Source: Echinococcus granulosus (lineage: Eukaryota > Platyhelminthes > Cestoda > Cyclophyllidea > Taeniidae). Taken from it: a DNA stretch of 64,000 nucleotides. The notes beneath the pieces were generated by a model. That model was not told the origin of the DNA, did no database searches, and saw only the letters and a program-made list of their open reading frames with translations. The DNA is taken from assembly GCF_000524195.1 (NCBI RefSeq), contig NW_020170390.1:565192-629191 (forward strand), read 5' to 3'. A program made the position numbers and the translations under genes. This document shows positions 37,657-49,921 of this stretch, one piece after another. Each line of letters starts with the position of its first letter. Position 1 is the stretch's first letter.

Positions 37657-40600
37657 ACAGAATTTCACTGTTCCTCTGAGAACCTGGTCAAGCAAGTCAG
37701 TCTAGTACAGGGCGACGAAAAAGGTCAGATGTGGCCTGCAGCCGACGGCGATGTCGCGCCATCGAGGGGCGAAAGCAACAGTTGCCGCACAGCATCGCAC
37801 TCGTCCTCCACCGCCGCTTCCGAGCCGACGGAAAGTGGCGATGATGAGGACATTCTCGGGCTCATCAGCTCTTCTCTCGATCGCTTCAACGCACAACTTC
37901 ATCACAACTCTCAAGTTAGCATTCCCATTCCTATCAATCACCATGGCAATCGCGCTGATACTCCGTCCAACGATATCAGTGGTGGAATTTCTTCCAGTAT
38001 TTCGAATTCGGTAAGTACTCACTTTTTGCAATACAGTCGATCCATATTTATTGCCATCCATCTACCCGAAGGGGATTGAAACCCGGTCCCCACATGTTTG
38101 CTCTTGTGTATAGATTCCCCATTTACTCTCAAAGTGCAATTTGATGTTGGTGGATGTGTATGAAATTGGATTTTAAAACAACTCCTGTGGTGCATCATCA
38201 TGCGACTACGAGTTCCTGCTCCTTGTAACTCCTGAGAGAGATGTTTGTAGAGATAGTGTACAGGTTTTCGACACTCAGTTTTCCAGGCACAGGCATGTAT
38301 TTTCTATGCTATTTACGAGAATCATGGCGTCGCCGCTACTATAGCATTTGACAGCATTCGATATGCATATCAATTAAACGCAAAACGTCAGTGCTTCAAA
38401 AAGTTCCCTTTTCGCCTGTTGCTATTCTGCGGACGGAGGATGAGGCTACGAATTTCGCTCAAACTGCTCGCTTTCACCTTAATCCAAATTGGAATCCCGT
38501 TTTCTTTTGGCGTATTAGAAATCCCTCTAAGGCTTTCCATCCCACTACATTTTTCACGTCCATATTTGCCTATTTAGCTCCCATTAGTCAAAAAATTGGC
38601 ATGTTTCTTGAGAACCGTTTTTGTGAAACCTTTTTATCAGAGCACGTGCAATCCTCCTGTACATTTATGTTCACCCAAATTAGTCCACGTCAAACCCTAT
38701 TCAAGCGGTTTTTTACCTGAGTAAAATGTATGAGACAATACAACTTTTATTCCCTGGGCTTATCGATAAAAATCGCATGATTTTTCTATGAAAAATCGGA
38801 CAGCTAGCATGTCACGTGCCTTGTCTGGCTTCTTTCCTACAGTTGGAAATGTGATTAAACGAACAAAACTGCAAGCAATGTGACTACCATACTTGTTCCT
38901 ATTTCTGTGAAGTAGTCTTCGGGACTGCATCGAGCATTTTCGATCACCTGCTATTTTAAAATGGACACCCAAAATAGGATATTGTACCTCTTTGATACAC
39001 CAGCAGTTATCCGAAATGAAGTCACGTCTTCTAAAGTGAATTAGTGTCATCCAAGAAGATGTCAAAATCTTATTGTTGAGATAATGTTAGGACTTCTACA
39101 CCGGATTCAATCGAACTTTTCTGGGACGCATTTTCTTATAAGTTCATATGCGAAACCCACCCTCACATCCAATTACGCTTTGTAGCCTACTACTGGGTCA
39201 TTGTGCAACATAAGATCACCCAGCCTTCTCATGCAACCTGCTATTAAACAGGCTCGAGTTACGATTAGCCAATTCGCCTGGAAAGTGCTCTTTCGGGAAT
39301 TTAAACGATTGCTAGGTTTTTACGGCAAAGCATGCGTTGGGCGGATTTCCTTTGTCGTCTAGCCTTTATCTATTAGGTGTCCCACTCAATCCAGCCTAGT
39401 AGCTCACGTATTTGCTCCCCTCTCTATGCGGATGCTTTCTGTATGGTTTGTACTGCTGTGATGAGACAGTAGAACCTCACACAACACCTGAGCGCCGTAG
39501 AAACCGTTGCTGCCATGCAATTATTGTTGTGTGGTTCAGGTTTTTGCTGAGATAATTCTCTTAGCAATGATGCCGTGGTAATTAGCAATTTCGCTTGAAG
39601 CAATATGGTGAACAGCAATTTCACGGGTAAGTTGAGGTCCTAGAGGCAAATTCAAGCTGCGGATAAAAATGGCGGATGGATATGGATGTTTTAACACTGG
39701 GATAGTCTCCACGCTTCCCATAGTTGTTTTTGTGCTGTAGATGTTAAGTTGGTAGATGTCGGTAGTTAGTCGTCTCGTGTGGGTGTAGTCGAGTGTTTGG
39801 TCTATTGTAGGAAGATCCAAAAATCCTAAGTATTTAACCAATTGGGTCGTAAAATAGCTTGCTATTCGATCATTCTATGCAAAATGGTCTCTTAGATAGT
39901 CAAATTTTAGAGGAACAATGTGGTACGATTTTTAAATCTAAGTAGTCAAAACGGGACTGCCATGGAGCCTAAAACCGATTTATTTCCAAAATTCGCGCAT
40001 CACTTTATCTTCAAAGCAAAGCGACTTTTCACAAAGTACACAAGCATTAAATGATCCTTGCATAAATAATTTTATGAGCTTTTGTGTCTGCTGTTGTCCG
40101 CTTTAAAGTATGTCGCAGACCGTGTTGTAAAAGTACTTTTATCGAGGAGTATGACGTTCCAACCCGCGGTGATGAGAGGTTGGTATTTCTTCCATGGGGC
40201 AACTTTTGCTTCCGTATTCAGTAACGCATAGTGCTGTAGTGCACCGCTAGAGAATGTCACATTGGCTCCAAATTCACAATTCCGATGTAGCGAACCGAGG
40301 TGCCTATTGTGGAAAGCACAGATGGGCCCTGTTTTTAAAAGCTAGTCTGGGAAAAGGCAACACGAGGTCTCCCGTTTGTCGTATCGCGGAGCAAGCTCAT
40401 CTACTTGGTAATTTTAGTTCTGACGTGCACAAGATAACTCCCTTGATGGCACTTTTAAGTGATTATTGCACAGGTCTCTCGCCCAGGGTAACAAAGACCT
40501 TGGTGACTCATTGCTAATTAAACTCATAAACTCCCGAAAAGTCGTCTCTGTCTATAAAATTACTTTCCTGTTTTTAATACTTTATCCATTAATTGTTCAA

Positions 40601-43600
40601 AGCAATTTCAAATACCTACTATTGCGGTAGTATTTTAAGACCGCATACTTATGTCAGAAAGGTTATTTGAAGGGTTAAAAAACGCCCCTAATCTTTTTTT
40701 ATCCAACAGATCGGTTGCAGTAGTTGTTAACACTGTTTGACCCAGTCACCGCTAGATATCTGTATAGTTGGTAGCATTATGCGATGCGTGGTAGACCGAA
40801 TTGCTGAAGCGTTAAGAATGCTTCAGTGAGGCCTAAAGACATGCTCGTTTCCTTTCTCCTACATTAACATGTATGGCGAATTAGAGAATTCATGCTCTTT
40901 AGTATCAGGCTTTACAAATATGGTTTTTAGGATTTGCATATGGAATGTGAGGCTATGTGACATTGTCTTTTCCCAGAGCAAGAATTCGTGCTCTATGTCT
41001 AGGACCGTCAACTATCTGTATCCGCTTTGAGATTTGTTGGCACTTATAAATCAGTGCTCCCTTCCCTTTCTGTAAATAGCTGTTTCCTTTATTGAAAATT
41101 AGCTGAGCTTACTGGACTTTGCAGAGTTGACTTTATTGGTCCTTTTTATGGCTCTCACATTTGAATAATCTCTTTGTGCCTAAGATTCTGAACAAAGCGT
41201 GGTTAATAGTCCATGATCCATGAAATTTACTCCTTTCTATCTTGATATCTAAAGGGAGTCTTAAAATCACGGTAGCAATGCCATTTTGAAACGTTTTTGA
41301 AACATTTATTCGTTTCTTTTACTGTTACTATAATTCTTACCTGATACCCACTAAGGAGTGTAGTTTACAAGCCGCGGTCGGCTGTCGAATCGTAACTAGT
41401 TTATTTCCTGTTCCCTTGTTTATTCTAAAATCCGTCTCTTTGAAGTGAATACTGGTGGCTAATAACCATATAATGTGGCCTGCATTTTGCATAATCGCCA
41501 GAAGTCTCCTACAGCTGGTTACAAAACTTCTCAAGTTTCTCCTCATAGGTGATGCCTTCGTGGGCGTCTTTCGCCGTTACTGCTACCAGTAATACCCACC
41601 ATCAACAAAGTAATCAAGGTCGAGAGATCCCTGGGAGCCTCGCCTATTCGGGACTTTCATTGGCCTCCTCCACCAATCCGACGGGCCTCTTTTGCGGCTC
41701 CTCCGGCGCCTCATTGTCGTTCCTCCAACGGACCTCCATGCCGAGTCCTCCCGGACTTCCCACGCTTTCTCACCAGCAGCAGCCCTCCAATGGCAATAAC
41801 TCCGAGCGCAAACAGCACAGCCTTTCGCAAACCTTCCCTGACTCCAACGAGACTTCGTCTCTGTGAGTATCAATTGTAATGATGTTCTCGTGTCACGATA
41901 GAGATTTCAAATTAAATGAAACATCGAGAAAAGTAGTAATGAGCTACTAGTTTGTAAGTGGAATTTGCTGTTGATTTTGGCAGGTCACGTGCACTCCAGC
42001 CTGGCTTGGTCTCATTAGTCATTTTTTGTTCCACCAGGACAATTCGCTTCCCGTCCCAAAAACACACAAATGTACCCTTTCACACTAAGAATTGCCTTTA
42101 TCTGGCCAGTTTTATCCACGGGGGTGGCGGATGCCAGTCAAGCGTTTGCAGTTTACAGCCCTTCAGCCGTACGTTGATGATCAATTCCCTGTCCGTTGGC
42201 TTTACAAATTGTCGCCAAGTGGACCTTTAGTAGTCTTTGCTTTGTTTACACCTAAGAGGGCCTATGCTTGTATAATTTCCATCGATGGCACAGAAGCAAT
42301 TAGGCGTGCATTCTAAGCGAGGTTGGGATCCACCGATTGGTAAGCCATGCCTAATTGGATTGAGCTTTCTCATTATCTCTTCGTGCCGTTAAACTTCACC
42401 GGGTTTTGTCAAGTCATGGAATGCACGAAAATACCCACGCTCGAGGCGACGCTAAGTAGACTTTTTTTTCTGATCTAGTTATTATTTTCGTCCAGACAAA
42501 TCTATGCACGGCTATGCAACATTATGAAGCGATATGAATCATGCGGCTGTCATACCAATGCTCACATGACATATGTACTTATAGCGTCATTTTCGCATGT
42601 GGAAATCATTTCGAAGAAAAGTGGGGTCACATTTCAGCGTCAGGCCATTTTGAGTCCAGGCCACATACATGAAGGAGGAGAACTAAATACTGTGGAGAGA
42701 AAAAAAAGTAAAATTTAGTTGTCAAGCTGGTTCTATCTTTGTTAAAACATGATCGCTGCAAAGTTGCTGTTGTTCTTGGGCTAGTTTTAGACGGTAGGAG
42801 GTGGAGGAATACCTGAGTCCCGTTATCAGCGCGCTTTAGCGGTCTTCACCTTCAGAAGTGACGAGAACGTATTTGAATGTGTGCATGTGCAAACAGCAGC
42901 GCTATCTGCATCCCCTTCCACCTCCGCCTAGGGAATAGATATGTGCGCTCTTGCGGATTTGATTGTCGGTATGTTGGTCTGTACTCGTAAGTGGGGTGGA
43001 GAAGGTGAGATGTGAGACGTCTCCGCACGTTGGGGGTCATAAACTGCATGCTCGAGCCTCTTGTCTCTGTCTTGCTCTCTCTCCCTGTTCTTTTGATGTT
43101 CTCGCGCCAACTGTAATCACTCAAACAACAGCGACAAGATTTCATGTGTATGGGGTCGTTGTCATTGTCCTGTGGTGAAGGCGAAGTAGAGGCGCTTTAT
43201 TGCCTGTTGGCTTGCCTCACCTTTTGATTTTTGAAAGGGTTGAGATGTAGCACTGTAAGCTGGTAGGGTAGACAAAAAATGAAAATGTAATATAATCACT
43301 TTGGATCGAGGGAGCTACGTTTACTTGTGAGAGGCTCCTAATGAATGCTGGTCTTTGAGTGCAAAAAGGTGGCGTCGTAATTAGTACCCGTTGCAGGAGC
43401 CTAGTCCCCAATGTACCCTATGATCCATACAGCTCACCTATTTGGTATTATCAAATATTTTCAGACCTTGTCTATCTACTCTTCCCTCCTTTTTTATTAC
43501 CGAAGTCGAGCCCTACCAATTGTTAGGCGTTACAGACATATGAGTCAAGATGGGGGGTAGGTTTTACAAGTGAGTAGGATCGCATTATCCTCTTTTTAAT

Positions 43601-46600
43601 CCGTCTGGACATGTGGACGCACACACCTGCGAAATCCATCTAGCGCATCATTTGTTTGGTACATCTTGGATATAAAGGAATAAAATTACATTTTCTTTAA
43701 AACAACGTTGTGGATCTTGGGGTAATAAATCATTATGTTGCTTATTTAGATGGCCTATTTCCTATGATCTGATATAGTGTTGAGCTGGTTCTTCACCACG
43801 AATATCTAATTAGCTAACTGAGATTGTAGAGGTTTTTAGTTTTACAACAAGATTATTCGACATAATTCGCTCTTTTTATATGCGAGATATTGTTTAGACG
43901 GAATGGATTACACGCTCAACGACTAAACCCAAACCTAAATAAATAGCAAATCACCTCGCTTTTGATACGTATCATCGCTGTATCAAGCTTTGCTCCTCTT
44001 TAAAATGTAAATATTCCGTAGTCTGCTGACCAGTTCAATGTCAGATTCTTTGTCACCAGCTATTGACCAACATATGCAAAGCGTTATTTATGGACGAAAT
44101 ATTGCCGCACCCTCGCATATGTCCCATCTCTGGCGTGTACTAGACTGGACTTGCGTTCTAAGCCTGCCTGCTTTGGCTAGCCTCCAGAGACGCTACTCCC
44201 TCAATAAACTTATCGTACCATACCCAGTTGTTTCCTTCACACGATTTAAATTCGTCGCGCGCACTCTGTCTCGGGGGTTTCGTGACAGCTCATATTCTGC
44301 AACTGGCTATGAAATGGAAATTCATGTCAAACACCTTTGAAGCATTTTGTGGCATCTAATGTGCTAGAAAATCATGAGTACTGAAGCCATCTATCCAACT
44401 GAAGTGCTACTCATGACCTCATAGCATATTATTAGGGTGATTTAGGAATCTGTACAAGTTTGCGTGTTTTGGTATGCAGAAGAGTACAATTAGTCGTTGT
44501 ATGATAGGTAATGGGATCGAAATTATCTGGCACTAAATCCATCATCATAAACAAAAAATACCCTATTAAATGGTGAACCTAACCCCTTTGATACGGATTT
44601 TTTCCACGTCAATCGCGTATGGTTTTAATTTCTTGCACCCCATATGAGAGACGAGCATGACGGACTGCATTGCAAGTGCAGCTTGATATATTGTTTAACT
44701 ATTGGTAGGGAGAACAATTCCAAGGACATGCAAAAGCTTGAATTTGCAAGATTTGTGATGGGACACGAGAACAACCTTCTCATTGGCGTTTTCATGATGG
44801 AGGCAGATAGTGTTCCTCATTACCGAAACGTCCGACTACAACCTCAAGTTAAACTTGTTCATTTTGGGACTTCACTATCTTCCTTCGTCAGTGCCTGGAC
44901 AATGCGTTTTTGTACACTTTGTTAAAGGACTTTCATACTACTCCAATACGTGGTTAAAAGTAGTGCGTAATGCTGTCATGCAAATGAATCGTTTCATTGC
45001 CTCTCAGTGTCTTTAGTGTGTTGCTCCAATCAATGCAAAATTACTTGAAAGACCAAGTGGCACGTAACTGACACCAGTTCAATAAAAAATGATGAATTTT
45101 TACGTTCTTATTTACATATGTGGCTCGCCGTTTGTTTCGATGATTTAGTATCTTCATCCTTTTCAAGTTCGGACCGCTTAATGGTCAATAAAGTGGCAAT
45201 ATTTTTTTTTTTAAAAGAAGCTACACATCATCATTGGTCAGTTAGGCAAATTTACTCTTGCTAATGTTTCCCATATTTTCTCTTTTTTATTATGACAGGC
45301 ACATTGTCATACTGGAAGAGTGGCATAGGAAGATTGAAAACCTGTTAATGGACATCATTTTAATTATGATTTTATACACTTCAATAATCGCAATGCTATT
45401 TTTAGCATATTTCTAATTATTTTTCTTATAGGTGGGAATCGCATTGGAAAGCACTGCCTTCGGAAATGGTGAGTTCAATTCCCCTCAAGTGTCCGTCGCT
45501 TCCGGTTTGTGTTTGTTTCGCGTTCCCTTCTCGCTTCTACCCATTTCCTGTTTCGTTAACGTCCGGTCTTAAGCGCCCCTTCTCCGCCTCTCCACGTTCA
45601 GGAATAAATAAAAAACCCACCCCTTTCTCTTTCTTTGCTCATCGGTCAACAGCTTCAACGTTTATCATCGTTGGTAATGTCAGCTAGCCGATTGGCTTCT
45701 CTCTGCAAACTCCTTCGACTGACAGCTAATCGGTCGTCGCCTTAACGACCTAAAAGCCAATGACTGGGGCCATTCCCATCGTGTGGTCAGAAGGCCACAA
45801 AAATGCCCATTTAATATTTATGCGGTTGATCAATATTGTCTCCTCCAGTTAACTTACCGCTTTAACTAATGGTTCATTTGGAATAATTTTTTTCCCTAGG
45901 CTAATTCTGATGGGGAAGCAGAAATTTGTTGGGCTAATGGAGTTACCCTTTTGTGTCTTTTGAACGAAGTAGTCAGTCGATAAATCAGTCTGCAAATTGG
46001 AAGAAGGTTTGACGAATCCTAATATTCAGCAAATTTTTTACAGATTTTTTGTTTTTCGGTAAAATCAGACATTGTTTACAAATGCATTCCAGTTACCCTT
46101 TAATCGCGTCAGAATTTTCTGCTTCATTCTCTAAGGAGGTACTTTGGGACTGGTAGTTTATTGCCTCTGGCTGTGACTGTAACCAAGGTAGTCCAACGAT
46201 TTTATTCTCGTAGTTTGTAAGCTTTGCGACTTCAAAATGTTGCTAAGACTATACCCTGACCGCAGGTCTGATCAAGTTTTTGTTTCCAAGGTTTAGTAAC
46301 CATGACTGAGTAGTGGTGTAATTAATGCCATCTAGCTGGTTGTTTCACTTGCATGCTTCAAAGTTAAATCCCTTTTCTGTAATTATGAATATTGTCCCTA
46401 TCTTTTTCTCGGTTTGACGTTTTTTTTTCATCAAGGCAGCGGAATTAGTCGGAATTCGCATCGGCCCCATATAATACACATGCCTTGCTACTGGGCTGTG
46501 TAGCGGCGATTCACTTCTACTTATGTTGTTTGCCAGTGCAATTTATAGACACAGAACTCAGTCAAGACAAATAGATATTGGGGTAATTCTAGCTATCGTT

Positions 46601-49380
46601 ACCTAACCGAACAGTCGATGGAAGTCACTTTGTCGTAATTCTAGGGTATGCTGAGCGTGGATTCGGGGATTGGTGGGGAGACCTTCTTACCGCCCAAATG
46701 GTTCGTCACCACCAACTCCACATATTCCTCCTCCAACTCCACGGGTGATTGTACCCAACTCACATCCACCACCAGCTTCAGTCCGGTGGAGGCCTTACCT
46801 CCACAGTCTGTCGTTGCCAGCAGCACCTACGATTTCTCCAGTCCCACCCTTCTTGATGCTGCGATCAAACAGGTGGCGGTGGCAGCGGTAGCAGCAGCCG
46901 TGACTGCTCCAGCTTCCTCTGACGCCACGAAAGGGGGACCGTCGGACCACGGTGCTGCATCCGGACTGCTTCCCTTACTCTGGCCGCCCTCCTGGCCCAA
47001 CACCGCCGATTGCAGTCCATCTACAGAAACACCTCAATTGCATTTTCGTCCAGGTAGTAGCACTGTGGAATGAGAATGTGATATGTTTGCTTGAGGCCTC
47101 TACTGTGTTGATGTAACTGGAACTATTAGTATTATGAGTAATGACTATCTTTAAAATATCGTAATTGAAAACGAATGCTTGAAAGTGAAACCTGCTGTAA
47201 CCAAAATTTCATGGAAAGTGTCCTGAATTTCATTGACTTAGAGTTTTTCACATATAGATATTTATCTGTGGAAGGTTAACAAAAAATAAAAGCGTAGTTT
47301 CGCAAAGGTATACATTTTCGCTAAGGACGACTATTGGTTTAGAGTAAGGCATTCAAAAATGAGGACTCGATAGCTTTTGCGAAAGCTTCGCAGATATACT
47401 ATTTGCAAATTTGTCCCAGTCATGACAATTTCGCAAATCGGGCTTGTCAGCTTAAAGCACCATCCGAATGCACGAATAACAAATGCGGGTGGATGGACAT
47501 ATCCAAAGCTCTAGCATTTCTACAATTTTGGGACAACCTTTTTCAAAGTCGTGTGCCATGTTTTACTGTTTTGCATAGACACGGTCCACCTAACACAACA
47601 AATCATGCGAACGATATTATAAATAGGTCATTTGCGTGAAGTGAGCAAGGCCTGGGCGTAGGTTTCCATGGTTAACAAATTCAGTGGTCGTAAGGCAATG
47701 AGAATCCGGATCACAATAACAGTATCTTGAAAACTTTTTGACCTCATTTTATAGAACTAATTTGTAACTCACAGATGTTTTATTCCATCTCTAAAAATTT
47801 GCAACCTTTTCTGATAAATCCTTAGTGGTCCATACCGGTATGTAGTTAAGGTATAGGTGGTGTCTTCAATAACTCAAGTTTTCTTTCTAGTATGATATCT
47901 ATTTGAATTATTGTTATGACTTAGAATTCCTTGTAAAAATAACTCCTCCTGTCTTCAAAGGCGACAATCAGCATCAGCTAGCCCTCACATCACGTTTTGA
48001 GACTGCTCTCCGGCAGCAGCAGCAGCAGCAGCAATCTCGACAGGTCTGCAACCGCCGCAAAGCCGAGTCCATTTGCTTTTCTTCCGCGGCGTGCCTCAAC
48101 TCGGCGCTTCTGCCATCCAACAATGCTCTGAAGTCGCACCAGCTGGCTCTTAACGTCGGACAATTGGGCTCTCCACCACCACCCTCCCTGCCCATTGATC
48201 TTTGTCAACCGCTCTCCAAGTCACACGTCAACACACCGCAGAAATTTTCCAGAGTATGATATTTTAGTCGGCTCTTCATTGTCTGTTTCTAGTGCCTGTG
48301 TTCTTACCTTCATGATTATTTGCGCCCAAAAAGTCGTTACCACCTATCCAGCTGTACCGCTTTTAAGTTTTACTTAAATTTGTCTTGAAGTACAGAGAAA
48401 ATCTATTTTTTGCTCACAGTATTTTTGAAATTTGAGGCGAACAATGTAAAAATAAGTGTACTTTTAATTGTTTTCGAGTTAATCACTCAAATCTGCTTTG
48501 GGTTTTTCGGAAACTTTCTGCATTATCATCCACTTTCTACAAATATCTGCTTTTATTTAAGAATTTAGTTCTAAAAAAGCTCACGTTCCGTCGAGTGCAT
48601 TTAGCTTGCAGACTAACTTTCGCAATAGTGGGCAAAGTTTTCTAAGTAACTTTCCATAATTAGGAAAGAATAATACGTAAAATTACATTTTTTGTGCGAG
48701 GGAAAGTAGTTGCATCTTTTCCAAACCCGTTTCCCTATGATTTGCGGAGAAACTTTTCCATATACCATATAAAATGGTCATATCTTAAATTGTAGCTAGC
48801 TAAACAACTAACTGAGTGTTTATAGTCCAAGATGAATTTATCATTGCCAAGGGAAGGTTCCTTTACGAATTCCTGTCACCATTCCTCCTGCATAATGCTG
48901 CAGTGGTAGACTGAATCACCCCATAAATTAACAATATCTTTTAAGGACCTACAGCAACAACGTGTAGTGGGCTCCTTCAACAAATCGTGCAATGGTGTGC
49001 TAGGGGCTCCGAAGGTGGTGGGTCCACGAGGGGGAGGTTCGTGTCGCTTGAAGAGGACGGAGGCCACACCTTCCTTCTCCTCGTCGTCGTCCACATCTTC
49101 CTCGGAGATTTCCTCGGATAAGCCTGTAATCGCCAAGTGGCGACGCGCCTGCAGCTTCTACCTGCGTGGTCACTGCAAGAAGGAGGACTGCGAGTTTGCT
49201 CACGACCTCACCAAAGTCACATGTAAGTTCTGGGAGGTTGGAGAGTGTTTCAAGGGTCTCACTTGCCCCTTCCTCCACGGCTATCCGCCTGAATTGCTTC
49301 TGGAAGTTCGAGAACGGCAGCAGCAGGAACAACAGCAGCTACACCAACAGGAAGCAGAGCGGCTTGCAGGCAAATTGTAG
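37657..49380 (+). CDS. Tandem CCCH zinc-finger protein (5' end incomplete)
   Basis: Probably an RNA-binding regulator, since tandem CCCH fingers usually bind RNA; I cannot name the orthologue. Exons: 37657-38010, 41549-41862, 45432-45468, 46645-47053, 47961-48253, 48946-49380. All have GT-AG borders (donors GTAAGT, GTGAGT, GTGAGT, GTAGTA, GTATGA) and consistent phases 0, 2, 0, 1, 0. They encode 613 residues ending AERLAGKL and TAG. The first 470 residues are low-complexity, Ser/Thr/Pro-rich, with an acidic patch (ESGDDEDILGLIS) and an encoded Gln run. The last exon has a Ser run, then C-x7-C-x4-C-x3-H (CSFYLRGHC...) and C-x7-C-x5-C-x3-H (CKFWEVGECF...), then a Gln/Glu-rich tail. The start codon lies upstream: exon 37657 opens in phase 0 behind acceptor GGCCTACAG. 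The introns are 1-3.7 kb. Confidence 0.82.
38011..41548 (+). other. Intron of the CCCH gene
   Basis: 3.5-kb intron starting GTAAGT and ending TCTCCTCATAG. Two antisense ORFs of 101 codons each (38760-39065 and 39536-39841) are present but have no recognisable motif, and ORFs of this length are expected by chance here. Nothing else is supported. Confidence 0.6.
41863..45431 (+). other. Intron of the CCCH gene
   Basis: 3.6-kb intron from GTGAGT to TTTTTCTTATAG. The plus strand is T-rich. I see no nested gene. The minus-strand ORF at 42852-43145 and the plus-strand ORFs around 44038-45016 lack any recognisable domain. Confidence 0.6.
45432..45468 (+). CDS. 37-base microexon of the CCCH gene
   Basis: A 37-base exon lies between TTTTTCTTATAG and GTGAGT. 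Its first base completes Leu with the CT left by exon 41549-41862, then come twelve codons, WESHWKALPSEM, ending in phase 0. Both borders are good and both phases fit, so the exon is credible despite its size. It is rich in Trp, unlike the flanking Ser/Thr-rich exons. Confidence 0.7.
48013..48036 (+). repeat. CAG triplet run encoding polyglutamine
   Basis: Seven CAG codons and one CAA encode a glutamine run inside exon 47961-48253 of the CCCH gene. It is a likely length-variable microsatellite. Confidence 0.85.
48946..49380 (+). CDS. Terminal exon with the two CCCH fingers
   Basis: The acceptor ATCTTTTAAG opens phase 0 at DLQQQRVVGS. Within the 144 residues of this exon the zinc ligands are C69, C77, C82, H86 and C93, C101, C107, H111. 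Only six residues (DLTKVT) separate the fingers, with an aromatic FxW or FYL after each first Cys. The x4 spacing in finger 1 is shorter than the common x5. An antisense ORF of 110 codons (49000-49332) is a shadow. Confidence 0.85.
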   Translation, partial: DLQQQRVVGSFNKSCNGVLGAPKVVGPRGGGSCRLKRTEATPSFSSSSSTSSSEISSDKPVIAKWRRACSFYLRGHCKKEDCEFAHDLTKVTCKFWEVGECFKGLTCPFLHGYPPELLLEVRERQQQEQQQLHQQEAERLAGKL

Positions 49381-49921
49381 TGCGCTCTGCCCGTGCATTC
49401 TAGTCGAAAATCATCATCTGGTCGCGCATTTCCAGGATAATATCAAGCTTTCTCCCCCATTCATTCTTTTGCTATAATCCATGCTAAGGTCTAATCAACA
49501 ATCAAGCCTCTGTCCCTACTTCCTTTTGCCCCTTTCTAACTTAACAAAAACGGTAAAACCCTTTTTTATTGCTCTTCCAATTAAAAATCCTCTTTTTGAA
49601 ATGTTTTTTTTTGTCTCACTTGGGAGCAAGGATATTTTAATTGAAGACCGATTCGCAACTGATAACCTGAGACACGTGCTTTGGCCATGCTCTCATCCAC
49701 CTGGGCGGTGTGTGTCAGCAACACTTTCCTCCAAAGCGGTGAAAACAAAAGGCCAGAGTCTGAACAATGGTCTCTCAACTGACGATCAGCCGAATATCTT
49801 TTGTGTGCCCTGTCAGTATCAGTTCTTCTTTTTCCCATATTCCTCTTCATACCATCGCGTGTGGGTCTGAAAGTGAAGCTCTCCATTCCCCTCTCCTCTA
49901 CCTCTGCCTCCTAATAATAAA
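49381..49921 (+). other. 3' UTR of the CCCH gene
   Basis: About 540 bases from the TAG stop to a canonical AATAAA at 49916-49921. The stretch is pyrimidine-rich. The ORFs in it (49481-49870 on plus, 49581-49886 on minus) have no recognisable content. Confidence 0.55.
49916..49921 (+). terminator. Poly(A) signal of the CCCH gene
   Basis: A canonical AATAAA lies about 535 bases after the stop codon and is the first such hexamer downstream of it. Confidence 0.6.

Noticed and set aside
38760..39841. Two antisense ORFs of 101 codons in a CCCH-gene intron
   Set aside because: Many ORFs of this length are expected by chance in 64 kb. There is no motif, splice context or coding-like composition.
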